A stretch of DNA of 64,000 nt from the NCBI RefSeq assembly GCF_017309385.1, contig NZ_JAFJMJ010000002.1, forward strand, positions 1 through 64,000, in the 5' to 3' direction. The translations under genes and the position numbers were made by a program. Positions within the stretch are counted from its first letter, which is position 1, and every line of letters starts with the position of its first letter. Of the stretch, positions 7,762 through 17,063 are shown in pieces. The notes under the pieces are model-generated. The model did not search any database, was not told the origin of the DNA, and saw nothing but the letters and a program-made list of their open reading frames with translations. This DNA is from Amycolatopsis sp. 195334CR (lineage in GTDB: Bacteria > Actinomycetota > Actinomycetes > Mycobacteriales > Pseudonocardiaceae).

Positions 7762-8154
7762 TTGGAGATCCCCACCGCCCTGATCGGCTGCGAGGTCTAC
7801 CGCACCGCGTTCGACTACCAGGTAAGGCTGATGCTGAGTGCGTGGAGCGCGGAGGAGGGCTACCGCGTCCAGGCCGAACTGGTGGTGGAGAGCGAACTCC
7901 GGTTCCGCGACGCCGCCGGGAACCAGCACGAGCTGACCCCCGGCGCCGGGGCCGCGCTGGCCCCGATCCTCGACCTCTTCGGCAAGAAGATCACCACGGT
8001 CGAGGTCCGGGAGCGCGGCACCCTGCACCTCGGCTTCGACAACGGCGCGGAACTGGTTGTCAGCCCGCACCCCGACTACGAGTCCTGGCACCTCACCGGC
8101 CACGGCGTCGACGGCATCACCGTCGGCCCCGGCGGCGAGGACGGCTGGACCTAA
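7762..8154 (+). CDS. DUF6188-like protein
   Basis: A 130-residue protein of two repeated beta-rich halves, ending in YESWHLTGHGVDGI, the tail signature of the actinobacterial DUF6188 group (Y-E-x-W-x-L-T-G). The TTG at 7762 is chosen because AAGGAG lies 5 bases upstream; no ATG or GTG fits this frame. No enzymatic motif is visible. The stop shares four bases (8151-8154) with the convergent fucosidase stop. It diverges from the TetR/crotonase operon, which may link their expression. Confidence 0.65.
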   Translation: MEIPTALIGCEVYRTAFDYQVRLMLSAWSAEEGYRVQAELVVESELRFRDAAGNQHELTPGAGAALAPILDLFGKKITTVEVRERGTLHLGFDNGAELVVSPHPDYESWHLTGHGVDGITVGPGGEDGWT

Positions 8155-10859
8155 CCCACCTGTCTCGACGCCCGGACCGTCCAGCCGTCCCCGGTGGCCA
8201 CCGCGTGCAAGCTCGCCGAGCCGCTGGACGGCGTGATCTCGAACCGGTGGGTCCGGGCCGTGTCCGCTCGCAGGGGCGCGGACGGCTGGGTGGCCGGGAT
8301 CGCGGTCCACCCGGCGGGCAGCGACAACCGGACATCGCCGCGTGGCAAGGGCTTGCCGGTCGCCGCGACGGTCACCTCCGCGGTGAACGGCGTGCCCGGC
8401 GAGACCTCGTCCGGGGCCATGATGGACACCGACGCCAGTGCCTTCGCCTCGTACCGGTGGCCCTGCTCGGCGTTCAGCGTGATCCGATCGCCCTCCCCGG
8501 CCACCTCGACGACCTGCCCGGTGGTGGTGTCCCGCACTTCGAACGGTCCCTCGAAGAGTCCACTTCGGACATCGACGGCACCGGTGTGGCCCGCGGTCAG
8601 GGCGATCCGGTTCGCCGCGCCACCGCTCCAGTCGACGTCCGCGGTCAGGTCCCCCCGCGCCCGCAGGCCGCGCACCGAGCCGTCCGCCCACGAGCCCGGT
8701 AGTGCGGGCAGCACGTCGACCGCGCCGGAATGGCTTTGCAGCAGCATTTCCGCGACCCCCGCGGTGGCCCCGAAGTTGCCGTCGATCTGGAACGGCGGAT
8801 GGGTGTCCCACAGGTTCGTCAGCGTGCTGGTCTTCAGCAGCTCGGACAGCATGGTGTGCGCGTGGTCGCCGTCCAGCAGCCGGGCCCAGAAGTTGATCTT
8901 CCACGCCTTGCTCCAGCCGGTCCCGCCGTCACCGCGGGCGGTCAGCGAAACCTTGGCGGCCTCGGCGAATTCCGGTGTCGTGGCCGGGGTGACCCGGCTG
9001 CCCGGGTGCAGCGCGAACAGGTGCGAGACGTGCCGGTGCTGGTTGCCGGGATCGTCCTGGTCGGTCTTCCACTCCTGCAACTGACCCCACGAACCGATGC
9101 GCAACCCCGGGTCCAGCCGGGACAGCACGTCGGCGGCCTCGCCGGCGAACCCGTTGTCACCCAAGGACTTCGCCGCGGCGACGGTGTTGGTCAGCAGATC
9201 ACCGACGATCTGCTGCGACATCGACGCCCCCGCGGTGAACGGTCCCTGCTCCGGCGAGTAGCTCGGCGTGACCACCAGCTTCCCGTCACGCGGATCGGCG
9301 ACCAGCTCGTCGATCCAGAACTGGGCCAGCGACTTCATCATCGGGTACGCCCGCTCCCGCAGGAACGCCTCGTCGCGGGTGAACAGGTAGTGCTCGTAGT
9401 AGTGCTGCGCCAGCCACGCCCCGGATTCGGGGAACCAGAACGCGGTCGCCCAGTCGTGCACCCCGGTGAAGCCGAACGGGTTGGTTTCGTTGTGCACCAC
9501 CCAGCCGCGGTTGCCGAACATCTCCCGCGCGGTCACCTCACCCGGCGGCACCATCGAATCCACGTAGTCGAACAGCGGCGCCGTCGTCTCCGAGAGGTTC
9601 GTGGTCTCGGCGGGCCAGTAGTTCATCTGCAGGTTGATGTTCACGTGGTAGTCGGCGCTCCACGGCGGGGACGTGGAGTTGTTCCACACGCCCTGGAGGT
9701 TCGCGGGCAGCGAGCCGGGCCGCGAGGACGCGATCAGCAGGTACCGGCCGTATTGGAAGTACAGCACCTCCAGCGCCTTCCGCGCGGCGGGCGGGGCCGA
9801 ACCGTCCTGGTACGAGCGCAGCAGGTCGTCGGTCGGCACCGGCGGCGGCTGCTGGCCGAGCTGGAGGTCCACCCGGTCGAACAACGCCCGGTGGTCGGCC
9901 ACGTGCGCGGTCCGCACCGCGGTCAGCCCCTTGGCCACGGCTTGGTCGACCCGCTGCGAGACCCCGGTGAGCGGGTCCGTGCCGGTCCGGTAGGCCGGAT
10001 GAACGGGGGCGTAGTCGGTCCCGGCGGCGAGCACGAGGGTGACCGCGTCCGCGGCCTGGACGGTGACCGAGCCGTCCGCGTTGTCCGTCCGGCTGCCGCC
10101 CTCGTTGAGCACCTGGACCTGCGCCGCGAACCGCATGCCGTTGTCGGTCAGGTGGCCGGAAAAGGTGAGACGGCCGTCTCCGGCTCGCGCCGATTTCGAC
10201 CGGTTGTCCGGCGCGGTGACCGCGGCGGTGAACCCGACCTGCCCCGGCTGGTTCGCGGACAGCCGCGCGACGATCACCTGATCGGCGGCGGAGGCGAAGT
10301 ACTCGCGGGTGAACTCGGTGCCGCCGGCGGCGTAGCGCACGCCCGCGGTGGCCGTGGAAAGGTCGAGGTGGCGGCGGTACCCGGTGACCTCCGGCGGTGC
10401 CTGCGGCTGCGTCAGCCGGAGGTCCCCGAAGGTCTGGTACGCGCCGAACCCGTGCTTCGGCTGGCCGAGCTGGTCGGCCACCCACTCCGGATCGGCCTGC
10501 CCGTCGGCGGCGATCCGCTGCTGGACGGCTTCGAGCGCGCCTGGTCGCGGTGAGGTCCAGTTGCCGAAGTCGTAACCGGGGGAGCCGGGACCACCGGTCC
10601 ACAACGTCTTCTCGTTGAACTGGAGCTGCTCGGTCTGGACCCCGCCGAACACGCTGGCGCCCAGCGCGCCGCTGCCGATCGGCAGCGACTGGGACTCCCA
10701 GTCCGTGGCCGGTTCGTCGTACCAGAGCGTCATGCCGTTCTCCTGGCGCGGCGGCTCGGCGGCGACGCTCGGCCCGGCTGTGCTCAGCGGCGGGATCGCG
10801 GCGGTCAGCGTGGCGGCGGCGACCAGCGCGAGCCACCCGCGCCTCCTCGTTCTGCTCAT
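8151..10859 (-). CDS. Secreted GH95 alpha-L-fucosidase
   Basis: A 902-residue glycoside hydrolase family 95 enzyme. The signal peptide follows RTRRRGW and ends near PSVAA. Catalytic landmarks: NINLQMNYW at about residues 404-414 (the two Asn that activate water), QLQEW at about 595 (general acid Glu) and DGNFG at about 692. An N-terminal beta domain begins LWYDEPATDW, and the C-terminus adds a beta-sandwich with a NEW3-like segment (SPGTPFTAEVTV). GH95 enzymes invert alpha-1,2-fucosyl (sometimes galactosyl) linkages, as in plant xyloglucan or host glycans. The ATG at 10859 has GGGAG upstream. No transporter adjoins it. Confidence 0.93.
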   Translation of the reverse strand: MSRTRRRGWLALVAAATLTAAIPPLSTAGPSVAAEPPRQENGMTLWYDEPATDWESQSLPIGSGALGASVFGGVQTEQLQFNEKTLWTGGPGSPGYDFGNWTSPRPGALEAVQQRIAADGQADPEWVADQLGQPKHGFGAYQTFGDLRLTQPQAPPEVTGYRRHLDLSTATAGVRYAAGGTEFTREYFASAADQVIVARLSANQPGQVGFTAAVTAPDNRSKSARAGDGRLTFSGHLTDNGMRFAAQVQVLNEGGSRTDNADGSVTVQAADAVTLVLAAGTDYAPVHPAYRTGTDPLTGVSQRVDQAVAKGLTAVRTAHVADHRALFDRVDLQLGQQPPPVPTDDLLRSYQDGSAPPAARKALEVLYFQYGRYLLIASSRPGSLPANLQGVWNNSTSPPWSADYHVNINLQMNYWPAETTNLSETTAPLFDYVDSMVPPGEVTAREMFGNRGWVVHNETNPFGFTGVHDWATAFWFPESGAWLAQHYYEHYLFTRDEAFLRERAYPMMKSLAQFWIDELVADPRDGKLVVTPSYSPEQGPFTAGASMSQQIVGDLLTNTVAAAKSLGDNGFAGEAADVLSRLDPGLRIGSWGQLQEWKTDQDDPGNQHRHVSHLFALHPGSRVTPATTPEFAEAAKVSLTARGDGGTGWSKAWKINFWARLLDGDHAHTMLSELLKTSTLTNLWDTHPPFQIDGNFGATAGVAEMLLQSHSGAVDVLPALPGSWADGSVRGLRARGDLTADVDWSGGAANRIALTAGHTGAVDVRSGLFEGPFEVRDTTTGQVVEVAGEGDRITLNAEQGHRYEAKALASVSIMAPDEVSPGTPFTAEVTVAATGKPLPRGDVRLSLPAGWTAIPATQPSAPLRADTARTHRFEITPSSGSASLHAVATGDGWTVRASRQVG

Positions 10860-10874
10860 CAGGCTCCCTCGGCA

Positions 10875-10891
10875 AAGATCGGATGCATCTT
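10875..10891. promoter_or_regulatory. Possible operator upstream of GH95 gene
   Basis: AAGATcggatgcATCTT (5-bp arms, 7-base centre containing GATGCATC overlapping the right arm) lies 16 bases before the fucosidase start. It is the only dyad I see there. Short arms make it a weak call. Confidence 0.25.
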
Positions 10892-11031
10892 CGGTGATGG
10901 CCGGTCGTTCGTCGGGAAAAGCGGGGTTGTGCACCAAAGTCATCGGATGTCCCGGCATTCTGACGATAGGGGCCGCCCGGGGTACGGTCAATCGGGGTTC
11001 CGCGGACCGACGAGCGAGGGAGCACGAAGGC

Positions 11032-12312
11032 GTGGCTTCAGCCGAGTACGAGTCGATCTTCACCTACGGCGCTCCGGCGCTGAAGTACGGGAGCGGCTCG
11101 AGCGACGAGATCGGATACGACCTGACGCAGTACGGCGCGCGGCGCGTGCTGGTGCTCACCGACCCGGATGTGGCCGCGACCGGCTGGCCGGGCCGCATCG
11201 CCGAGGGCATCACCGGGTACGGCATCGAGGTCGAGGTCTTCGACGGTGTGCACGTCGAACCGACCGACGTGAGCATGGCCAAGGCGGTCGAGCACGCGCG
11301 CGGGCACGGCCCTTGGGACGCCTTCGTCGCCGTCGGCGGCGGGTCGAGCATCGACACCGCGAAGGCGGTCAACCTGCTGACCAGCAACGACGGCGAGCTG
11401 ATGGACTACGTCAACGCGCCGGTCGGTGGCGGCCGCGCGCCGGCCAAGCCGTTGAAGCCACTGGTGGCGGTGCCGACGACCACCGGCACTGGCGCGGAGA
11501 GCACCACGGTCTGCGTGCTCGACGTGTTGTCGCTGAAGGTGAAGAGCGGGATCAGCCACCTCCGGCTGCGGCCGACGCTGGCGGTGGTGGATCCGCGGCT
11601 GACGGTCAGTCAGCCCGCCGCGGTGACCGCGGCGAGCGGCATGGACATCCTGTGCCACGCCGCCGAAAGCTACACCGCGAAGCCGTACACCTCGTTCACG
11701 CGCAAACGGCCGGAGGAACGCGTGCCGTACTGCGGCTCGAACCCGCTGGCTGACATGTTCGCCGAGGAGTCGTTGCGGTTGCTGTCGCGCTCGCTGGTGG
11801 CGGCCGTGACGGATGGCTCGGACTTGCAGGCGCGGGAGGACATGGCGCTGGCGGCGACGTTTGCCGGGCTCGGCTTCGGCAACGCGGGCGTGCACATCCC
11901 GCACGCGAACGCGTACCCGGTGGCCGGGCAGGTGCGGGAGTTCCACCCGGAGGGCTATCCGGGCGACGAAGCGATGGTGCCGCACGGCATGGCCGTCTCG
12001 CTGACCGCGCCCGCGGCCTTCGAGTTCACCTTCCCGGCGGCCCCGGAACGGCACCTGCGGGTGGGGCGGTTGCTGGCGCCGGAGTTCGAATGGTCCGGGG
12101 ACGCGTCCGGGTACCTGCCCGCCGTGCTGCGCGACCTGATGCGGCGCATCGGCATCCCGAACGGCATCGGGGCGGTCGGCTTCGGCGAGTCCGATGTGGA
12201 CTCGCTGGTGGCCGGTTCGCTGAAGCAGCAGCGCCTGCTGGCCACGGCCCCGCGTGAACCCTCGGCGGATGACCTGGCCGGCATCCTGCGTGGGTCGGTG
12301 GAGCTGTGGTGA
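11032..12312 (+). CDS. Iron-containing alcohol dehydrogenase, HOT/ADHFE1-like
   Basis: A 426-residue group III Fe-dependent dehydrogenase. GGGSSIDTAK (nucleotide binding) and the metal-binding His residues in DILCHAAESY, VHIPHANAYP and MVPHGMAV are visible. Length and the extended C-terminus match hydroxyacid-oxoacid transhydrogenase (ADHFE1), which couples oxidation of 4-hydroxybutyrate-type acids to reduction of 2-oxoglutarate. The GTG at 11032 gives the VASAEYESIF N-terminus; GAAGG precedes it. It leads a four-gene operon with start/stop overlaps throughout (thioesterase, amidohydrolase, hydrolase), suggesting catabolism of a hydroxy- or N-acyl acid. Substrate inferred only. Confidence 0.85.
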   Translation: MASAEYESIFTYGAPALKYGSGSSDEIGYDLTQYGARRVLVLTDPDVAATGWPGRIAEGITGYGIEVEVFDGVHVEPTDVSMAKAVEHARGHGPWDAFVAVGGGSSIDTAKAVNLLTSNDGELMDYVNAPVGGGRAPAKPLKPLVAVPTTTGTGAESTTVCVLDVLSLKVKSGISHLRLRPTLAVVDPRLTVSQPAAVTAASGMDILCHAAESYTAKPYTSFTRKRPEERVPYCGSNPLADMFAEESLRLLSRSLVAAVTDGSDLQAREDMALAATFAGLGFGNAGVHIPHANAYPVAGQVREFHPEGYPGDEAMVPHGMAVSLTAPAAFEFTFPAAPERHLRVGRLLAPEFEWSGDASGYLPAVLRDLMRRIGIPNGIGAVGFGESDVDSLVAGSLKQQRLLATAPREPSADDLAGILRGSVELW

Positions 12313-12716
12313 CCGGGTACCCGCACGTGCGGACGGTTCCGCTGCGCTGGAAGGACAACGACGTCTACGGGCACGTGAACAACGTCGTGCACTACTCGCT
12401 GATGGACACGGTGATCAACACCTGGCTGATCGAAGAGGGCGGCCTCGACATCGAGCGCGGCGAGGTGATCGGGCTGTGCGTCGAGTCGCACTGCAACTAC
12501 CGGGGTTCGGTGTCGTTCCCCGGTTCGCTGGAGGTGGGGCTGCGGGTCGCGCACCTGGGGCGGTCGAGCGTGCGGTACGAGATCGGGATGTTCTCGGCGG
12601 CCGGTGAACTGATCGCGGAAGGGCACTTCGTGCACGTGTTCGTGGACCGCGCGTCACGGCGTCCGGTGGAGGTGGGCGGGACCCTGCGCAAGTCGCTGGA
12701 GGCCTTGGCGGGATGA
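12309..12716 (+). CDS. Acyl-CoA thioesterase, 4HBT hotdog family
   Basis: A 135-residue single-hotdog protein with the 4HBT signature RWKDNDVYGHVNNVVHY; the Asp in DNDVYGHVNN is the usual catalytic residue. These enzymes hydrolyse acyl-CoA thioesters in the cytoplasm. The GTG at 12309 overlaps the previous stop as GTGA; the adjacent GTG at 12306 is an equal alternative. Its end overlaps the next ATG (ATGA), so it is the second gene of the operon begun at 11032. Confidence 0.88.
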   Translation: MTGYPHVRTVPLRWKDNDVYGHVNNVVHYSLMDTVINTWLIEEGGLDIERGEVIGLCVESHCNYRGSVSFPGSLEVGLRVAHLGRSSVRYEIGMFSAAGELIAEGHFVHVFVDRASRRPVEVGGTLRKSLEALAG

Positions 12717-13489
12717 CGTTCACGGTGGTGCCGGGGACCGCGGAATCGCCGGTTATCCTGCACGTGCCCCACGGTTCCCGAGCACTGACCTCGCACGCCC
12801 GGTCGCGCATCCGGCTGGACGATGCCGCTTTGTCGACCGAGCTGGACCTGATGACGGACGCGCACACGGGCCTCATCGCTTCGTGGGCCGGGGCTGGTTC
12901 GGCCTGGATCTTCCGGAACGAACTGTCACGTTTGGTCGTCGACCCCGAGCGTTTTCCGGATTCCCGCGAGGAAATGCGGACGGTGGGCATGGGGGCGGTC
13001 TACCTGCGCACGGCGCATGGCGCGGTCCTGCGTGAGGACGATCCCGAGCACGTCGAGGAGTTGCTGGTGCGGCACTACCGCCCGTATGCGGCGGCGATGA
13101 CCGAACTGGTGGACGCCCGGCTGGCAGCGGCCGGGCGGGCGGTGATCTTGGACGTGCATTCGTATCCGAGCCGGGCGTTGCCCTACGAACTGCACGGTTC
13201 GGGGAAGCGGCCGCCGGTCTGCCTTGGCGTGGATTCCTTTCACACGCCCGAATGGCTGTGCGAGGCCGCGGCCGGGGTCTTCGGCGAGGTCGAGGTGAAC
13301 ACCCCGTTCAGCGGCGCCTACGTGCCGTTGAAGCACTACCGGCGCGTTCCGGAGGTGTCGGCGCTGATGATCGAGATCCGCCGGGACACATACATGACGG
13401 AACCGGGTGGTGCGGCCGGGCCGGGGCTGGACGTGGCGGCCGCGGCGCTCGTGGACCTGCTCCGCCTGTGCGAGGATCACCGTTCATGA
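12713..13489 (+). CDS. N-formylglutamate amidohydrolase family protein
   Basis: A 258-residue FGase-family (pfam05013) protein. The N-terminal HVPHGS motif and the DVHSYPS segment are the characteristic metal-site regions of this zinc amidohydrolase family, which includes histidine-degradation HutG-type enzymes. No hut genes are nearby, so the true N-acyl substrate is open. It overlaps both neighbours by 4 bases in the operon from 11032 to 14358. Confidence 0.82.
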   Translation: MTFTVVPGTAESPVILHVPHGSRALTSHARSRIRLDDAALSTELDLMTDAHTGLIASWAGAGSAWIFRNELSRLVVDPERFPDSREEMRTVGMGAVYLRTAHGAVLREDDPEHVEELLVRHYRPYAAAMTELVDARLAAAGRAVILDVHSYPSRALPYELHGSGKRPPVCLGVDSFHTPEWLCEAAAGVFGEVEVNTPFSGAYVPLKHYRRVPEVSALMIEIRRDTYMTEPGGAAGPGLDVAAAALVDLLRLCEDHRS

Positions 13490-14358
13490 CCGCTCACCTC
13501 TCGACCCCCGTGCTGGACCTCGCCTACGAACAGACCGGTGACCCGGCCGGGCCGCCGGTGGTGCTGCTCCACGGGTTCCCCTACGACGTGCGGGCCTACG
13601 ACGAGGTGGCCGCCCACCTGCCCGGTGCCAGGGTGATCGTGCCCCACCTGCGCGGGTTCGGCGCCACGAGGTTCCGTGACGAGGGAACGCTCCGGTCCGG
13701 GCAGCAGGGGGCGCTGGCCCAGGACCTGCTGGACCTGCTCGACGGGCTCCGGCTGGAGAAGGCCGTCGTCGCCGGGTACGACTGGGGTGGGCGAGCGGTG
13801 TGCATCGCGGCGGCGCTGTGGCCCGAGCGCATCGGCGGGCTGGTCACCGTCGACGGGTACAACGTGCAGAACCTCGCCTACGCGGGCGAACCCGCGCCGC
13901 CCGAGTGGGAGCGCACCTACTGGTACCAGTACTACTTCCACTCGGAGCGGGGCCGTCGCGGGCTGGAGCGCAACCGCGAGGAACTGTGCGAGTTGCTCTG
14001 GCGCACCTGGTCGCCGGAGTGGAAGCAGGCCGCGGAGGCCTTCCCCGCCAGTGCGCCGAGCCTGCACAACCCGGACTTCGTCGACGTCGTCATCCACTCG
14101 TACCGCCACCGCTACGGCCTGGCCGACGGTGATCCGCGCTACCAGGACATCGAGGACAAGCTCGCCGCGGAGCCGCCGATCTCCGTACCGACCATCGTGC
14201 TCGAAAGCGGCGCGGACGGCATCGGCGGCCCCAGTGCCACCGAAGACCGCGAGCACTTCACCGGGGCGTACACCCACCGGCTCCTGCCGGGAATCGGGCA
14301 CAACGTCCCCCAAGAAGCACCCGCGGCCTTCGCCGAGGCGGTGGCGGCACTGATCTAG
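13486..14358 (+). CDS. Alpha/beta hydrolase with Asp nucleophile, epoxide-hydrolase-like
   Basis: A 290-residue alpha/beta hydrolase. HGFP (oxyanion region) comes early, and the nucleophile elbow reads GYDWGGR, with Asp rather than Ser, as in epoxide hydrolases and haloalkane dehalogenases. The final catalytic His is in GIGHNVP. The cap region has a Trp/Tyr-rich YWYQYYF run. Last gene of the operon starting at 11032 (ATGA overlap at 13486). Its TAG shares CTAG with the stop of the convergent glucoamylase. Substrate unknown. Confidence 0.85.
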   Translation: MTAHLSTPVLDLAYEQTGDPAGPPVVLLHGFPYDVRAYDEVAAHLPGARVIVPHLRGFGATRFRDEGTLRSGQQGALAQDLLDLLDGLRLEKAVVAGYDWGGRAVCIAAALWPERIGGLVTVDGYNVQNLAYAGEPAPPEWERTYWYQYYFHSERGRRGLERNREELCELLWRTWSPEWKQAAEAFPASAPSLHNPDFVDVVIHSYRHRYGLADGDPRYQDIEDKLAAEPPISVPTIVLESGADGIGGPSATEDREHFTGAYTHRLLPGIGHNVPQEAPAAFAEAVAALI

Positions 14359-16778
14359 GGCCGCCAGGTGTCGTTCAGCGCGAGTGTGCAGCCGGAGGCG
14401 GTGGCCGTGCGGTTACCGCCTGATTCCCAGGTGATCGTGCTGCCTTCCTTGCGCAGGTACTTGTACTGGAAGGCGGTGCCCTTCGGCAGGCCCACGCTCC
14501 CCGTCCACAGTGGATAGTTCGCCGAGGACAGCGGGACCGCGTTCGCCGGGTTCCACGAACCCAGCTCCGGCCGGTCCCCGACGACGAAGACGTTCTGCCC
14601 CCACGTGGTCGTCGCGTTGACCGAGAACTGCGCCGAGACGCTCGCGCACCCGTTGGCGTACCGCTGTTTGACCACCGACGGCGTCTCCACCGGCGCCCCC
14701 GCGTCGATCGAGTGCGCCAGCCTGACGAACTGCGCCATCGACCACGCCAGCGGCGTCGCCGAGCCGGTGCCCTCGCCGAAGGTGAAGCCGCCGGTGCTCG
14801 CCCGGTCCCAGACCTGTTCCGGGATCAGGTACCCCGCGTTCGCGCTGGCCGCCATGGTGGCCAGGTGGGCCGAGGCGGACCGGCCGTTGGCGAGTTCGTA
14901 CTCCCCGCGCTCACCGGTGAGCAGCGGCCACAACCGGCCGACGCCGGCGCCGGTGTACGGCCCGCCGGACGCGGTTTCCCCGTAGCCGTCGTGGTTGTAG
15001 CGGTACCACATCGGGCCGTTCGGCGTGGTCACCTTGATCGTCGAGTCCACTTCGGGCAGTGACGCCGCCACGTCCGGGTCGGCGGCGGGCTTCACACCCA
15101 GCCGCGCCAGTTCCAGGAAACCGGCGTCGACGATGGCGCGCTCGTCGTGGTTGCCACCGCCGTTCTGCAGGAAGATGTTCTGGCCGTCGTTGGGATTCCC
15201 GTTGCCGTCGACGCGCTCGAAGTACCGGCCGTCGCCGAGCGGGCCGGAGGTGGTGAACGTCCAGCCGGTCACCTGCGCCTGCCACTGGTCGGCGGTGGTG
15301 CGGTAGGTGTTCGCGCTCGCCGTGTCCCCGTTGCGCTCGGCGATGTCGGCGGCGCAGATCAGCCCGGCGATCTCCGCGGCGATGGTGGACGGCGAGTACC
15401 CGCCGTTCTCCTCCCAGCGCTCCTGCGGGGTGGACGGGCCGCGCGAGACCAGGAAGTCCGCCGACTTCTTCACCTTCGCCCACATCGCCGCGTCGAACCG
15501 CTGCAACTGCCACACCAGCACGATCGGGAACGCGACCTCGTCGAGCTGCAGGCTGGTCCAGCAGTTCGTGCCGTCGAGGCGCGTGTTCTGCGGGAACGAG
15601 CCGTCCGGGCGCTGCTGCACGGTGAACAGGTAGTCGGCCGAACGGTTCGCCGCCGCGGTGTCGCCCGCCGCGATCTGCGCGGTCGAAACCTGGTAGAGGT
15701 CGCGGGACCAGACGGCGTGGTAACCGCAGTCCCCGGTGCCGTTCGCGTTCTTGGCCTCACCCCAGGGATTTGTCAGCGACGCGACGTTCGCCCCGAGGTA
15801 GGTTTTGTCCTCGTGCGCCTTGAGCGTCATCAACGCGACGTTGTACTGCGTGGTCAGCCCGGCGCCGGTGATCGAACCGGGCACCGCGGCCAGCGAATCC
15901 AGGTAACCGTCCCAACCGGACCGGTACGCCGTGTCGGCGGCGGCGAATCCACCCGCGAGCGACGCCGACGCGTTCGCCGACGCGGCCGCGCGGTCACCGC
16001 CGAAGCCCAGCGCGAGCGTGAACGTGGTGTCGGTGCTCACCGGGATTTGGCCCAGCTGCACCAGGTTCCCGGCCGTCGAGGCCGAATCGTACTGCGCGTC
16101 GAGCGCGTGGTTGCCGCTCAGGTCCAGGTAACCGTCGCTCGCGCTGCCGCTGTAGCCGCTGGTCAGCTTGGTGAACCCGGTCGAGGCGGCGAGCGCGCTG
16201 GATACCGGACCGTCGGAGGCGACCAGCTGCCCGCCCGAAGTCGCGCCGGTGTCGCCCATGCCGCTGTTGTTCAGCGACGGGTTGTACAGCGCGTACAGCT
16301 GGAGCGGGCCACCGCTGAGCACCTCGAACCGGGTCTGGATCAGCACGGTGGCCCTGGCCGGGTCGGTGGTGTGCGTTTTGGTGATCCGGTAGCGGCCGTT
16401 GGTGGCGGTGTTGATCTGCCGGTAGCTCAGGGACCGCGGATCGGTGAGCACCACCTGCTTGCTCGTGTGATCGCGTTCCAGCTGGGTGAACCCGGCGCCG
16501 TCGGAGACCACGTACTGGAGGTCCTGGACGTTCGCCACGTCCACGGTCGGGTAGTAGACCTCGTGGTTGATGCCCTGGCCGAGGGTGAACCAGACCTTCG
16601 AGGCGGTCCCGGCCGAGGTGCCGAAACCCTCCTTGCCGCCGGTGGTCCAGGCCGCACCGGTGCCCGGTGCGCCCGGGGCTTCGGCGGGGGCGGCGCTGGC
16701 CGGCGCGGGCAGCGCGAGCACGGCGAGGGACAGCAGAGCGGCGGAAACGCGGTGGCGCGACCGCTTCGGTGACTTCAT
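14355..16778 (-). CDS. Secreted GH15 glucoamylase/glucodextranase-like enzyme with CBM20
   Basis: An 807-residue secreted enzyme. A signal peptide (cleavage after APASAA) is followed by a glucodextranase-type N-terminal beta domain, the (alpha/alpha)6 GH15 domain and a C-terminal CBM20 starch-binding domain (from about residue 700, VFVVGDRPELGSWNP). The catalytic acid Glu lies in QERWEENGGYSPST (about 456) and the base Glu in IPEQVWD (about 654). It releases glucose from the non-reducing ends of alpha-glucans. Single gene, with a dyad upstream at 16819-16835 as a possible operator. Confidence 0.94.
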   Translation of the reverse strand: MKSPKRSRHRVSAALLSLAVLALPAPASAAPAEAPGAPGTGAAWTTGGKEGFGTSAGTASKVWFTLGQGINHEVYYPTVDVANVQDLQYVVSDGAGFTQLERDHTSKQVVLTDPRSLSYRQINTATNGRYRITKTHTTDPARATVLIQTRFEVLSGGPLQLYALYNPSLNNSGMGDTGATSGGQLVASDGPVSSALAASTGFTKLTSGYSGSASDGYLDLSGNHALDAQYDSASTAGNLVQLGQIPVSTDTTFTLALGFGGDRAAASANASASLAGGFAAADTAYRSGWDGYLDSLAAVPGSITGAGLTTQYNVALMTLKAHEDKTYLGANVASLTNPWGEAKNANGTGDCGYHAVWSRDLYQVSTAQIAAGDTAAANRSADYLFTVQQRPDGSFPQNTRLDGTNCWTSLQLDEVAFPIVLVWQLQRFDAAMWAKVKKSADFLVSRGPSTPQERWEENGGYSPSTIAAEIAGLICAADIAERNGDTASANTYRTTADQWQAQVTGWTFTTSGPLGDGRYFERVDGNGNPNDGQNIFLQNGGGNHDERAIVDAGFLELARLGVKPAADPDVAASLPEVDSTIKVTTPNGPMWYRYNHDGYGETASGGPYTGAGVGRLWPLLTGERGEYELANGRSASAHLATMAASANAGYLIPEQVWDRASTGGFTFGEGTGSATPLAWSMAQFVRLAHSIDAGAPVETPSVVKQRYANGCASVSAQFSVNATTTWGQNVFVVGDRPELGSWNPANAVPLSSANYPLWTGSVGLPKGTAFQYKYLRKEGSTITWESGGNRTATASGCTLALNDTWRP

Positions 16779-16818
16779 CAGGGGGTCCTTCCCACAGGCG
16801 TCGTCGGCAGCAGGAATT

Positions 16819-16835
16819 TGTTGTTCGTCGCAACA
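16819..16835. promoter_or_regulatory. Candidate operator upstream of glucoamylase
   Basis: TGTTGttcgtcgCAACA, 5-bp arms around a 7-base centre, 41 bases upstream of the glucoamylase ATG. The location fits sugar-responsive control, but the arms are short. The nearest -10-like sequence for the opposite gene is TATATT at 17026-17031. Confidence 0.35.
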
Positions 16836-17063
16836 TATTCGCCGTCACGGCCCGGCGACAGGGCCGATCGGGGTAACCCGGACCAGTGCGCCGAGTGGTC
16901 CGGTCGGTGTGCGTTTCCACTGGGTGGATCACCGGATAGCGGCAGTGATCGGGCCCGATCGGCGGTATGAATTGTGCCCGGAACTGTTTGCCCATACCCG
17001 TTTTCCGATCGTGACAAATGCTCTCTATATTGATTGCTCCCACACGACGAACAAAGGGCGAAG

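Noticed and set aside
8730..10553. 607-codon plus-strand frame inside the GH95 gene
   Set aside because: Opposite to a gene with complete catalytic motifs; the translation has no recognisable domain.
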